DNA of 39,091 nucleotides, taken from the NCBI GenBank assembly GCA_017561665.1, contig JAFZBQ010000028.1, positions 1-39,091 of the forward strand, in the 5' to 3' direction. The stretch's first letter is position 1. Each line of letters opens with the position of its first letter. The notes beneath the pieces are model-generated. The model did not search any database, was not told the DNA's origin, and saw only the letters and a list, made by a program, of their open reading frames with translations. This document shows positions 1 to 7,923 of this stretch, piece after piece. The DNA is from Bacteroidales bacterium (GTDB taxonomy: Bacteria > Bacteroidota > Bacteroidia > Bacteroidales > UBA932). A program made the position numbers and the translations under genes.

Positions 1-30
1 CAAAGATTATGTTATTTACAACTTTCGGGT

Positions 31-38
31 TAACTTTG
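31..38 (+). promoter_or_regulatory. -7 promoter element upstream of sdhC
   Basis: TAACTTTG matches the Bacteroidota -7 consensus TAnnTTTG. It lies 41 nt before the preferred ATG of sdhC. No convincing TTTG -33 box is visible about 19-20 nt upstream, so only the -7 half is claimed. Confidence 0.5.
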
Positions 39-79
39 CATTCGCTTTGACGAAAAACAAAAGAATTACAAATCATACT

Positions 80-745
80 ATGGCAAAACTCTTCACATCT
101 TCCATCGGCAAAAAGCTCATCATGAGCGTCACCGGTCTGTTTATGATTCTCTTCGTGACCCTGCATATGGTGCTCAACTTCACCAGTGTGTTCAGCGCGG
201 ACACTTTCCAGGCCGTGTGCGACTTTATGGCACTTCCCATAGTGACCATTATGGTTCCGATTCTTGCCGCCGGCTTCATTTTCCACATCATCTATGCCAT
301 TATACTTGAGATAGGCAACCTCAAGGCACGCGGCGGTATCAAGAGATATGAAGTTTCCAACAAGGCTGCCACCGATTCCTGGGCTGCCAAGAACATGATA
401 TGGCTGGGCATCATCGTGCTCTGCGGCCTCACCCTGCACCTGACCCACTTCTGGGCCGATATGCAGCTGGCAGACCTCACCGGCGGCGAAGCTGCCGACC
501 CCAACATGCTGCTGGGACAGACCTTCGGTTCCTGGTGCATAACCATTATCTATCTGGTATGGTTCTTCGCCCTCTGGATGCACCTCACCCACGGTTTCTG
601 GAGCGCATTCCAGACCATCGGCTGGAGCGGGCAAAAATGGCTCAAGCGCACCAAAGTCATCGGCATCATCTACGCCACCCTGCTTATGGGAGGTTTTGCA
701 GTAACCGCAATCGTAGCCTGCCTCAAAGCGCATGGCATTATGTAA
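80..745 (+). CDS. sdhC: Succinate dehydrogenase/fumarate reductase cytochrome b subunit (b558 family)
   Basis: This is the membrane anchor that binds haem b and passes electrons between the quinone pool and the SdhA/SdhB (FrdA/FrdB) catalytic subunits. The 221-residue product has about five hydrophobic segments and His residues inside or beside them (LHMVLNF, FHIIYAI, LHLTHFW, MHLTHGFWSAF), as in the single-chain b558 cytochromes of Bacteroidota. I chose the ATG at 80, giving MAKLFTSSIGKK, over an in-frame start at 47, because homologues begin near there and the upstream residues look non-native. The -7 element at 31-38 fits either start. The gene ends head-on against hemW with an 8-nt overlap of coding ends. 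The flavoprotein and iron-sulfur genes do not follow it, although in Bacteroides they normally do (frdCAB order). Confidence 0.9.
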   Translation: MAKLFTSSIGKKLIMSVTGLFMILFVTLHMVLNFTSVFSADTFQAVCDFMALPIVTIMVPILAAGFIFHIIYAIILEIGNLKARGGIKRYEVSNKAATDSWAAKNMIWLGIIVLCGLTLHLTHFWADMQLADLTGGEAADPNMLLGQTFGSWCITIIYLVWFFALWMHLTHGFWSAFQTIGWSGQKWLKRTKVIGIIYATLLMGGFAVTAIVACLKAHGIM

Positions 746-1829
746 GGAGAAAGTCCTCGATTATAGAATCGCAGATAAAGAATTTGTCACGGGGGATACG
801 GTATGTATCTCCCGTGTCTTGTAATATGCCGGGCTCTTTGATGAGATCCTTGTCCACGCCGCGGGCGGTGCGCAGGCCCAGCATTATCCTCTCGTTGTAG
901 ACATCTTCGATGGTGAGGCGCTCGCCCCCGCCGTAGGGCAGATGGCCGGCCTCCAGCGCGGAGCAATATTCCTCTACCGACGGCGGATTCCACTCTCTGC
1001 GGTCGCAGCCGTTGAACGAATGCGCCGCCGGACCCAGGCCAAGATATGCCTCCCGCGTCCAGTAGGCGCTGTTGTGGCGGCTGTAGCAACCGGGAAGACA
1101 GAAGTTGGATATCTCATATTGCCGATAGCCCGCCGCCTCCAGAGTGTCCTGCAGCATTGAGTATTGACGGGCGCAGGTTTCATCGTCGGGCTCTGTGTAT
1201 TCGCCGCGGGCGGCCTTCTCCGCCAGAATACTTTCGGGATCGATACTCATCTGGTAGGCCGATATGTGCTCCGGCTTCAGCGCCGCCGCCTGCCGCAAGG
1301 TTGCCAGCCACTCTTCGTCCGTCAGTCCGGCAAAGCCGAAAATCAGGTCAATGGAGATATTGTCGAAACCGGCGGCCCGCAACTTTTCCAAGGCTTTCAA
1401 AGCCGTGGCGGCATCGTGACGGCGGTTCATCCACTTCAGATGCCTGTCGACAAATGACTGCACCCCCATACTGATGCGGTTTACGCCGGCCGCCTTGAAC
1501 GCCGGCAGCAGGTCTGCGCGGGTGGCGATATCCTCCGGATTGACCTCGACGGTGAATTCTTCCACCTCGGACAGGTCAAAAACCGAGCGGAGGTCGGCGC
1601 AAATCTTTTCAAATGTTGACGCCGGCAGCAGCGATGGTGTTCCGCCGCCGAAGTACAGGGTTTTTATCGGGCCGCAGCCCTCCAGATACCCGCGCCGCAA
1701 ATCCATCTCACGCCGCAGCGCGTCGGCATAGCGGGCAAACGGGGCGCCGCCGGGACAGGCCTCGGAATAGAATCCGCAATAAGTGCAGAAGGATGCACAG
1801 AAAGGGATATGTAGATATATCCCCGCCAA
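738..1829 (-). CDS. hemW: HemW-like radical SAM protein (heme chaperone)
   Basis: This is a radical SAM protein of the HemW family, once called oxygen-independent coproporphyrinogen oxidase-like and now regarded as a haem-binding chaperone that delivers haem to membrane cytochromes. The [4Fe-4S] cluster motif C11-x3-C15-x2-C18 stands in HIPFCASFCTYCGF. The next position is Gly rather than the Cys of true HemN. The GGGTPS motif for SAM binding lies near residue 62, and HNSAYW, the HNxxYW motif typical of HemW, lies near residue 255. At 363 residues it is of normal length. It starts 2 nt after the coiled-coil gene upstream and is probably cotranscribed with it. It converges on sdhC, a cytochrome b gene. 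Confidence 0.92.
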   Translation of the reverse strand: MAGIYLHIPFCASFCTYCGFYSEACPGGAPFARYADALRREMDLRRGYLEGCGPIKTLYFGGGTPSLLPASTFEKICADLRSVFDLSEVEEFTVEVNPEDIATRADLLPAFKAAGVNRISMGVQSFVDRHLKWMNRRHDAATALKALEKLRAAGFDNISIDLIFGFAGLTDEEWLATLRQAAALKPEHISAYQMSIDPESILAEKAARGEYTEPDDETCARQYSMLQDTLEAAGYRQYEISNFCLPGCYSRHNSAYWTREAYLGLGPAAHSFNGCDRREWNPPSVEEYCSALEAGHLPYGGGERLTIEDVYNERIMLGLRTARGVDKDLIKEPGILQDTGDTYRIPRDKFFICDSIIEDFLLT

Positions 1830-1831
1830 AA

Positions 1832-2704
1832 CTACCTCAGGATAAGGTCGGCGCTTCCCAGCTTGCCGTCGGCGCCGTAGACATCCACTGAGTAGGTGCC
1901 CTTGGTGTAGCTGGCGCTGCCGTTAAAGTAGATGCTCATATCTACCTCGCTGCCCTGATAGTCCACCTCGCGGGACGCGCTGCAGATCATCTCCTCGCCG
2001 CCGCTCTTGAACACACGCTGGTCGGCCGATGTCATAACGATGCCGTCGGGCCCCTTGACGCGGATGTAGATGCGCCTGTAACCCGTCTTGGCCAGGGCGT
2101 TCTCTACCAGGCAGAGGTCGGTGCGGAGCTTGACCACGCGGCTGCTTCGGTCGGTGACGTCACCGCTGCCGTTGATGCCCACCAGGGTGATGCCGCGGGC
2201 CTTGAGCACGCTGCCCTTGGTAACCTGCTTCTCCAGGTTGTCTGTGGTGGTGCGTAGCTCGTCATACTTCTTGCGGCTGGCGTCGGCCTCTTTCTTGGCG
2301 TCGGATGCCTGCTGGCGCAAGGTGGTATTCAGGTTGTTCAGGGAGTCGATCTGAACGATGTAGTGCTTCATTATGGAACGCATCGTACCCAGCTCGTTCT
2401 CGTATTTGCGGATCTGGGCGCGGTTTGTAGCCTCGGTCTTTTTCAGACGCTCTATCATCTGGTCCACCTTTTCGCGTTCCACCGCCAGCGAGTCGGTGAG
2501 CAGGGTGCTGTGCGAATACAGGGAATCGTAGTCGGTACGGAGGGCCATCATCTGCTCCGTGAGGTCGGCCTTCTCTACCTTGAGCTGCTTGACAATCTTG
2601 CTGTTATTGACCCAGATTATGCCCAGCGCTATGAGAAGTATGCCGGCCAGCATACCCAAGGCAACTATGATTTTGCGAAGTTTTTCCGCGGTTTCCATAT
2701 CCAA
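1832..2704 (-). CDS. Membrane-anchored coiled-coil protein of unknown function
   Basis: I do not recognise a named family. The 290-residue product has one hydrophobic helix at about residues 11-31, preceded by a basic N-terminus. A long heptad-rich region rich in E, K, L and Q (about 35-160) should form a coiled coil. A C-terminal domain (about 165-290) looks beta-rich and ends in SADLILR. The likely topology is an N-terminal anchor in the inner membrane with the coiled coil and globular domain outside the cytoplasm. It is the first gene of a two-gene unit with hemW (2-nt gap). A divergent gene starts at 2770. A minus-strand -7 match lies at 2723-2730. Confidence 0.75.
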   Translation of the reverse strand: MDMETAEKLRKIIVALGMLAGILLIALGIIWVNNSKIVKQLKVEKADLTEQMMALRTDYDSLYSHSTLLTDSLAVEREKVDQMIERLKKTEATNRAQIRKYENELGTMRSIMKHYIVQIDSLNNLNTTLRQQASDAKKEADASRKKYDELRTTTDNLEKQVTKGSVLKARGITLVGINGSGDVTDRSSRVVKLRTDLCLVENALAKTGYRRIYIRVKGPDGIVMTSADQRVFKSGGEEMICSASREVDYQGSEVDMSIYFNGSASYTKGTYSVDVYGADGKLGSADLILR

Positions 2705-2722
2705 ATGATGCTATATTTGATA

Positions 2723-2751
2723 CAAATTTAGTTAATTTTGTGAATGTACAA
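2723..2751 (-). promoter_or_regulatory. Promoter of the coiled-coil/hemW unit
   Basis: On the minus strand, TAAATTTG (2723-2730) matches TAnnTTTG, with TTG (2749-2751) 18 nt upstream. The leader to the ATG at 2704 would be about 10-15 nt. The spacing is slightly short of the usual 19-20 nt. Confidence 0.45.
2733..2740 (+). promoter_or_regulatory. -7 element for the small membrane-protein gene
   Basis: TAATTTTG matches TAnnTTTG. It overlaps a possible GTG start at 2740, so transcription would begin after that codon. This decides for the ATG at 2770. No well-spaced -33 box is seen. Confidence 0.45.
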
Positions 2752-2769
2752 CTCTTAAGCCACACGATT

Positions 2770-3252
2770 ATGAAGTACCTTATCCGTTCGTTAAAGTATC
2801 TTATATACTTCGTAGTTATCTTCTTCCTGTGCCTGGCGCTGGTGGTTCTTTTCTCCCGTCAGCACCCGACATCTCTCTCGGAACTCTTCAAGGAAGGCTC
2901 TCTGCTGCCCATCTGCCTGATATTCGTGGGCTTCGCCCTGCTCTATCCGGCCGTAGGCTACCGCAAGGCAAAACTTGTGCTGGATGGCGACTGGAAAGAC
3001 TACCGCAATGCAGTGATGACGACCATGGAGGGCGCCGGCTACGTTCTCAAGAGCGAGGATGAAAAGACAATGGTGTTCCGCCACAGCCGGCCGCTGGTGC
3101 GCTTTACCCGTATGTGGGAGGACGCCGTGACCTTTCAGTTGCAGGACGATCCTACCCTGGTGAAGGTGGACGGCCCCAGCCGTGATACCCTGCGACTGGT
3201 GAGCAGCATCTACTACAACTATCGTATGGAACATCCCCAAAGTGAGGAATAG
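2770..3252 (+). CDS. Small two-helix membrane protein of unknown function
   Basis: I do not recognise the family. From the ATG at 2770 the product is 160 residues long. It has a hydrophobic helix at about residues 9-29 and a second at about 42-62, followed by a soluble cytoplasmic-type domain of about 95 residues with alternating charged and hydrophobic residues (for example VLDGDWKDYRNAVMTTMEGA). An upstream in-frame GTG at 2740 would add ten residues but lies inside the apparent -7 promoter element, so it was rejected. The gene is followed after 2 nt by the DUF2007 gene, and the two are very likely translated from one message. Confidence 0.75.
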   Translation: MKYLIRSLKYLIYFVVIFFLCLALVVLFSRQHPTSLSELFKEGSLLPICLIFVGFALLYPAVGYRKAKLVLDGDWKDYRNAVMTTMEGAGYVLKSEDEKTMVFRHSRPLVRFTRMWEDAVTFQLQDDPTLVKVDGPSRDTLRLVSSIYYNYRMEHPQSEE

Positions 3253-3254
3253 TC

Positions 3255-3485
3255 ATGAAAGTCGTAAGAGAATACGCCGAGGCTATGGCGGCGCGCATAG
3301 ACCAGTCGCTGCTTGAGGCGGAGGGCATCTTAAGCGATGTGCTCAACGAGAACCTGCTGTATGCCAGCATCTTTCCCGGCAGCAACTACGATATCCAACT
3401 GGTCGTGGCCGACGAAGACTACGACCGCGCCCTCAGCATCCTGAACGCCACTATTGTAGAAGAAGAAACTCCTGAGTCAGAATAG
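3255..3485 (+). CDS. DUF2007-like small protein
   Basis: The 76-residue product resembles DUF2007, small ferredoxin-fold proteins annotated as putative signal-transducing. The recognisable part is the core around ILSDVLNENLL, the turn PGSNYDIQLVV, and DEDYDRALSIL, the DxDxxxA pattern near the C-terminus. The tail is acidic. Its ATG is 2 nt after the stop of the membrane-protein gene, so the pair is coupled. No biochemical role can be stated. Confidence 0.7.
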   Translation: MKVVREYAEAMAARIDQSLLEAEGILSDVLNENLLYASIFPGSNYDIQLVVADEDYDRALSILNATIVEEETPESE

Positions 3486-3493
3486 TACGAAAC

Positions 3494-3730
3494 CTGCCCA
3501 CCGCTAATGCTACGAAATAGCTCCGCTCCGGGCCAGGGAGAACATAGAACCCCTGTTCCCTACGCGAAGCTATTTCTACGCTGAAACGCGGCGGGCAGAT
3601 GGTAGCCGAAGTTTGAATGGCGGTGCCGAGCGGCGTTAGCTAGGTCGCGGGAGCGAGCGCATTCCGGGCGCGAGCGAAGCGGGCGAAGCGACAGCGAGGC
3701 ACAACATTCAAGCAAAGGCATCTGCTCGGC
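3494..3730. repeat. GC-rich palindromic intergenic element
   Basis: This gene-free stretch lies between two convergent genes and holds nested inverted repeats. The first is 3494-3504 against 3588-3598 (10 of 11 positions pair), with an inner arm 3509-3522 against 3568-3581 (11 of 14 pair) and a smaller arm around 3535/3561. The second is 3595-3601 against 3719-3725, with inner 3613-3619 against 3705-3711. Between the arms of the second lies a run of GCGAGCGAAGCGGG-type words. The stretch could be a REP/MITE-like repeat, a structured RNA or an elaborate bidirectional terminator. Confidence 0.5.
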
Positions 3731-3732
3731 CG

Positions 3733-4374
3733 CTAAGAACCACTACCGGAGAGCTCTTGGAGGATGCTGTCGGCGGCGGAGAGCTGGGCGTAGAAATCCG
3801 CCCCGTAGGCCGCTATGATGGGTTCCTTGAGGAACTGATATACCTTGATTCCCTCTTTCTTCCCCTTCTCGAACGCGCCGCTGCACAAATTCCAGCGGTG
3901 CAGGTTCAGTGCTTTTGAACCGTCGGAGAAGGTCACCTCCCGAATCGGATACAACCGGCAGGAAATGGGTTTCACGAAAGCACATTTGCCGTTGATATGC
4001 GTGCGTTCCACTGCGCACAGGCAGTTGCCGTCTTCAAAGAATGTAAAGGCGCAGGGGCAGTCGTTGGTCTCGCACACAGTTTCGTTGCCGGTGGCCTTGC
4101 GATCCTCAGGAGAAATATCCATCAGCGGCGTCACCATATCGCCGTCGCGGTCAATCTCGAAAAAGCCCTTCTTTTCCACTGCGGCACGTCCGGCGGCGGT
4201 CAGCAGCGGACTGAAGTCCGGCCACGCCTTCTCCAGCTGCTCTGCCTCATCCTCTGCCAGCGGCGCTCCGCTCTCCCCTATCACACAGCACGCCCCCTTG
4301 CACTCTTCGTAATTGCACGAAAAGTACTCGGTAAGAATCTCATCCGATACCAGTATGTCGTTTATGGATATCAT
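3733..4374 (-). CDS. DUF3109 family Cys-rich protein
   Basis: The 213-residue product matches the DUF3109 family of Bacteroidota, thought to bind metal through clustered cysteines but with no proven reaction. Visible cysteines are C20, C25, C29 and C30 (FSCNYEECKGACC). A second cluster, CETNDCPCAF followed by CLCAVERTHINGKCAF and ISCRLYPI, lies in the middle of the protein. The ATG overlaps the stop of trmB (ATGA at 4371-4374), so it is translated by coupling as the last gene of the holB-ricT-gldH-trmB run. Confidence 0.85.
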   Translation of the reverse strand: MISINDILVSDEILTEYFSCNYEECKGACCVIGESGAPLAEDEAEQLEKAWPDFSPLLTAAGRAAVEKKGFFEIDRDGDMVTPLMDISPEDRKATGNETVCETNDCPCAFTFFEDGNCLCAVERTHINGKCAFVKPISCRLYPIREVTFSDGSKALNLHRWNLCSGAFEKGKKEGIKVYQFLKEPIIAAYGADFYAQLSAADSILQELSGSGS

Positions 4375-5039
4375 TTCAAGCGGAAAGCCAGATAGGTGAT
4401 GGGCAACCCTTCGGCGAGGAACTTCTGCTCGTAATATGTCTTTACGTTGAGGATGTCGTCTTCAGTGACGCGGCCGGAACCGTAGATGTCGTTGTTGGCC
4501 TCGATTATCTCCAGATTCTGCTCTTTGGCCACCTCCAGGGTATACTCGTGAAGCAGCTGGCTGTCGGTCTTGAGGTTGACGATGCCGCCCGGCTTCAGGA
4601 AGGCGCGGTAGCGGTCCAGGAATACCGGCGATGTCAGACGGCGGTTGGGGCTCTTGGGCTGCGGGTCAGCGAAGGTTATCCAGATTTCAGAGACCTCGCC
4701 CGGAGCGAATATGGACTTGATAAAATCTATTCTGGTACGCAGAAAAGCGACGTTGGGCAGGGCGTTCTCGGTGGCAAACTTGGCCCCTTTCCACAGCCGG
4801 GCACCCTTGATGTCCACGCCGATGTAATTCACCTGAGGGTTGCGCTGCGAAAGCGCTATCGTATACTCTCCCTTGCCGCAGCCCAGCTCCAGCACAATCG
4901 GATTGTCGTTATGGAACACCTCGCTGTTCCAGTGCCCCTTGAGCGGATGTTCACCGGATAGCATAACCTCGGTGGAGGGCTGGATCAGACACTTGAAGGT
5001 CTCGTTCTGGGCAAACTTGAAGAGTTTGTTCTTGCTCAT
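4371..5039 (-). CDS. trmB: tRNA (guanine-N7)-methyltransferase
   Basis: TrmB uses S-adenosylmethionine to methylate N7 of G46 in the variable loop of tRNAs. The 222-residue chain has the SAM-binding motif ELGCGKG at residues 51-57, an acidic IGVDIKGARLWKG strand-turn after it, and the family-specific stretch FADPQPKSPNRRL at about 123-135, followed by FLKPGGIVNLKTD. Length is normal. The start overlaps the gldH stop by 4 nt (ATGA), and the end overlaps the DUF3109 start by 4 nt. Confidence 0.95.
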   Translation of the reverse strand: MSKNKLFKFAQNETFKCLIQPSTEVMLSGEHPLKGHWNSEVFHNDNPIVLELGCGKGEYTIALSQRNPQVNYIGVDIKGARLWKGAKFATENALPNVAFLRTRIDFIKSIFAPGEVSEIWITFADPQPKSPNRRLTSPVFLDRYRAFLKPGGIVNLKTDSQLLHEYTLEVAKEQNLEIIEANNDIYGSGRVTEDDILNVKTYYEQKFLAEGLPITYLAFRLK

Positions 5040-5536
5040 TTCCGGTAACCTTTATATGAAAAACCGATGGCTTTGATCCGTTCCAGGTCGGTGGCGTCCT
5101 TGCAGGAAATGATGACGCGCCAGCGGCCGGGCAGCGAGTCGCATTCGATGCCGCGACGCCAGCCCCACTGGTTGTCCAGGTTGCTGCCGCGCTTCTTGAA
5201 AAGGACGTTGGCATCCGCGCCCAGCGAAGCCTGCTGCCGCACGTTGGTCACCACGGGAAACGATACCGACTCGGTAAAAGTGGCGAAATTGGGCGTGATG
5301 ACGTCAAAGGTCAGATCGACCTTCTCCTTAACCCAGTAGCGATCGTCGAGCCTGCACACCACGGAAGTGTTATATATCATCCCCGAATCCATCGGAAAGT
5401 CGAAGCTGTAGCCTGCACGCAACTCTTCCGGCGTCACCTCCTGCCTGAGCGAAAACTCCTCGAAGGGATTGTCACAAGCAGCGGCCGCCAGGCACAGTGC
5501 CAGCGCACAGAACAGATATTTAATTCTTCTTGTCAT
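5036..5536 (-). CDS. gldH: GldH family lipoprotein
   Basis: GldH is a lipoprotein first found through gliding mutants of Flavobacterium. Homologues are kept in many non-gliding Bacteroidales, where the role is unknown. The preferred ATG at 5536 gives MTRRIKYLFCALALCL with a lipobox ending at C21 (AAAC), then a mature domain of about 145 residues. The open frame continues upstream to 5650, but that part only reads the RicT tail in another frame. The gene overlaps the end of ricT by 17 nt and the start of trmB by 4 nt. The order holB-ricT-gldH is common in Bacteroidales and supports the call. Confidence 0.85.
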   Translation of the reverse strand: MTRRIKYLFCALALCLAAAACDNPFEEFSLRQEVTPEELRAGYSFDFPMDSGMIYNTSVVCRLDDRYWVKEKVDLTFDVITPNFATFTESVSFPVVTNVRQQASLGADANVLFKKRGSNLDNQWGWRRGIECDSLPGRWRVIISCKDATDLERIKAIGFSYKGYRK

Positions 5537-6770
5537 TGTTGCGGGGCTTGCGGTTGTCCCGGTTATCCTTGTTCTCGCGGTTGCCACCGTTGTTGCCGTT
5601 ATTGCCGTTACCACGCTGGCGCTGGTCGTCACCGCCGCGGCGGCGGTCACGGTTGCGGTTGCGGTTCCGCTTGCGTCCCGATGAATCGAAGCGGGAGATG
5701 CTGTCGTCGCCCACCGCGGTCACGAATTCGGGGGTATCGTCTCCACCCTTGGACTTCTCTATCACGGGGTCGCCCTTCTTGCCGTGGCGGTTGAGCTCGC
5801 GGATCTGCATCACCTGATCGGCAGAGAGCGGGAACATATTGGTCATGTTGCTCTTGTCAAAAGAGAACCACATGGTACCCATCAACACGTCCGTCTTGAC
5901 CAGATATGCCAGGCCGTCGCTGAAATCGAGCGGCTCCCGGGCATCGGGCAGGCTCTTGCGGGCATCCAGATAGGTAGAGGCCTCGTAGTTGATGCAGCAT
6001 TTGAGTTTGCTGCACTGACCGGCGAGTTTCTGTGGATTGAGCGCGAGGTCCTGGGCACGCGCCGCGGCGGTGGTGATGGATTTGAAATCGGCCATAAAGC
6101 GGGAGCAGCACAGCGGACGGCCGCATACGCCGATGCCGCCGATAAGACCCGCCTCCTGGCGCGCGCCGATCTGCTTCATCTCTATGCGGATGTGGAACTC
6201 CTCGGCAAAGTCCTTGATCAGCTGGCGGAAATCCACACGTTCGTCGGCGATGTAGTAGAATATCGCCTTGGTGCCGTCGCCCTGGAACTCCACGTCACCG
6301 ATTTTCATGTCCAGGCCCAGGCCTGCAGCTATCTGACGGGCGCGGATCATAGTGCTCTGCTCGCGGGCAATCGCCTCCTGCCAACGCTCTATGTCAAGCG
6401 CCTTGGCCTTGCGGTAAATCTTCTTGAACTGATATGTCTCCGGATTGATTTTGCGGCGAACCATCTGGCGCAGTACAACCGCCCCGCAGAGAGTCACAAT
6501 GCCCAAATCGTGGCCGTTTGTGGCCTCTACTATAACCAGGTCTCCCTCCTTGAGTTTCTGCCCGGAATCGTTGCGGAAAATGACTTTGCGGGTATTCTTG
6601 AACCGCACCTCGTAGAGGTCGGAATATTTTTCTTCGTCGATGCCCTCCAGCCAGTTGTAGTCGGCCAGTTTGCAGCAGGCGGGGTCGTATGCGACCTGAA
6701 GCACTCCGGAATTGTCGCGCTCTACCACGCAGCCGCGTGAGCAATCGTGTCTTTTATCGTCGTAGTCCAT
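5520..6770 (-). CDS. ricT: RicT/PSP1 domain protein
   Basis: RicT (YaaT, PSP1 domain) in Bacillus forms a complex with RicA and RicF that carries iron-sulfur clusters and affects RNase Y-dependent RNA maturation. In Bacteroidota the partners are unclear. The 416-residue protein has the PSP1 core, including GVCGRPLCCSRF (C216, C221, C222) and GQCSKLKCCINYE (C253, C258, C259), the Cys pattern of the family. A tail from about residue 365 is made almost only of N, G, R, D and K and may bind nucleic acid. It begins 1 nt after the holB stop. Confidence 0.93.
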   Translation of the reverse strand: MDYDDKRHDCSRGCVVERDNSGVLQVAYDPACCKLADYNWLEGIDEEKYSDLYEVRFKNTRKVIFRNDSGQKLKEGDLVIVEATNGHDLGIVTLCGAVVLRQMVRRKINPETYQFKKIYRKAKALDIERWQEAIAREQSTMIRARQIAAGLGLDMKIGDVEFQGDGTKAIFYYIADERVDFRQLIKDFAEEFHIRIEMKQIGARQEAGLIGGIGVCGRPLCCSRFMADFKSITTAAARAQDLALNPQKLAGQCSKLKCCINYEASTYLDARKSLPDAREPLDFSDGLAYLVKTDVLMGTMWFSFDKSNMTNMFPLSADQVMQIRELNRHGKKGDPVIEKSKGGDDTPEFVTAVGDDSISRFDSSGRKRNRNRNRDRRRGGDDQRQRGNGNNGNNGGNRENKDNRDNRKPRNNDKKN

Positions 6771-6771
6771 A

Positions 6772-7905
6772 CTAAACGTATAAGTAAAAACGGTTTGCCA
6801 GATCGGCGAAGATGAGCTTGGCCGACACGTTGGCGTCTATCAGGCGCAGTGCGGCATCCAGCGCCGCCGCAGCCTTGTCGTAAAACGATTCCTTGATGCG
6901 GGGAATCAGCCGCCCTATGGAGTCGGTCTCCTGAGCGCTTGCAAAGGCGATATTGTCCAGGCCTTTGGCGCACATGAACATCTTTCTGATGAAACCCTCT
7001 GCCGTGACGCACCACTGTTTCTGGCGGTCTTTGCCCAGGCTGGCCAGCGACTCCGCCGTTTCCAGCACACCAGAAAGCGACCGGTCCAGGGAAGAATCGA
7101 GCAGCGCTATGACCATATCTTCCAGCTGACCGCCGCCCTCGGCGTTTGCCACAGCCGCAAATGCCCTGCCGACACTGCCGGCGGCGACCGTCGCAAAGGT
7201 CATCGCATCCTCTTTTGAAAGGCCTGACTTCTGCTCCAGGATGGCGGCCATTTCACCGCGCTCCACCGGCTGCAGACGGATTATCTGGCAGCGGGAAAGC
7301 ACCGTGGTGAGCATCTTCTCCATCTTGTGGGTAACCAGGATGAAAAGAGTCCCTGCCGGCGGCTCTTCCAGCAGTTTGAGCAACTTGTTAGCCGCCTCGG
7401 TGGTCATCTTTTCCGGCTCCCAGATTACCTGGATCTTGTACTGAGACTCGTAAGGCTGCAGCGACAGGGTATTTGCTATCTCCTTGGCTTCGTTGACGGT
7501 GATTGCGCCGGCCTTGTTCTCTATGCCGATGGCGGAATAAAGATCGTGGCTGTCAAAATAGGGATTCTCCTGCACCAGCGCTGTCCAGTCGCGCAGGAAA
7601 TAGCTGCTGATGGGCGCCTTTTTCTCCGAATCGGAGAGTTTGGGCGATGCACTGATGGGGAACGAAAAGTGCAGGTCGGGATAGGTCAGGTGGGCGTGAC
7701 GACGGCACGAAGAGCACTCTCCGCAACTGTCGCCACCCGAAGGATGTTCGCAGTTGAGATATTGCGACAGGGCTATGGCGAATGCCAGCGCACCCATACC
7801 CTCCTGTTCCACGAACAGAATGGCGTGACCCAGACGGTTCTCATCTACCATCCTGGCCAGCCGCCCCTTGAGGGCGTCGTTGCCGTATATCTCACTGAAG
7901 CGCAT
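6772..7905 (-). CDS. holB: DNA polymerase III clamp-loader subunit delta'
   Basis: Delta' is the stator of the clamp loader that places the sliding clamp on DNA. The 377-residue protein shows the AAA+ fold without a working P-loop: EQEGMGALAF at about 33-42 stands where GxxGxGKT would be. The zinc module cysteines are C52, C61, C64 and C67, and the sensor region is around KLLEEPPAGTLFILVTH. It leads the run holB-ricT-gldH-trmB-DUF3109, with gaps of 1 nt or overlaps throughout. A promoter match lies just upstream, inside the end of the U32 gene. Confidence 0.92.
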   Translation of the reverse strand: MRFSEIYGNDALKGRLARMVDENRLGHAILFVEQEGMGALAFAIALSQYLNCEHPSGGDSCGECSSCRRHAHLTYPDLHFSFPISASPKLSDSEKKAPISSYFLRDWTALVQENPYFDSHDLYSAIGIENKAGAITVNEAKEIANTLSLQPYESQYKIQVIWEPEKMTTEAANKLLKLLEEPPAGTLFILVTHKMEKMLTTVLSRCQIIRLQPVERGEMAAILEQKSGLSKEDAMTFATVAAGSVGRAFAAVANAEGGGQLEDMVIALLDSSLDRSLSGVLETAESLASLGKDRQKQWCVTAEGFIRKMFMCAKGLDNIAFASAQETDSIGRLIPRIKESFYDKAAAALDAALRLIDANVSAKLIFADLANRFYLYV

Positions 7906-7923
7906 AATAGTTATCTTCCGAAT

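Noticed and set aside
2740-2769. GTG start at 2740 for the small membrane protein
   Set aside because: It lies within the -7 promoter element TAATTTTG, so the transcript would begin downstream of it.
5537-5650. Upstream extension of gldH to an in-frame start at 5650
   Set aside because: The added residues are low-complexity T/A/R sequence reading the RicT tail out of frame. The ATG at 5536 begins a perfect lipoprotein signal.
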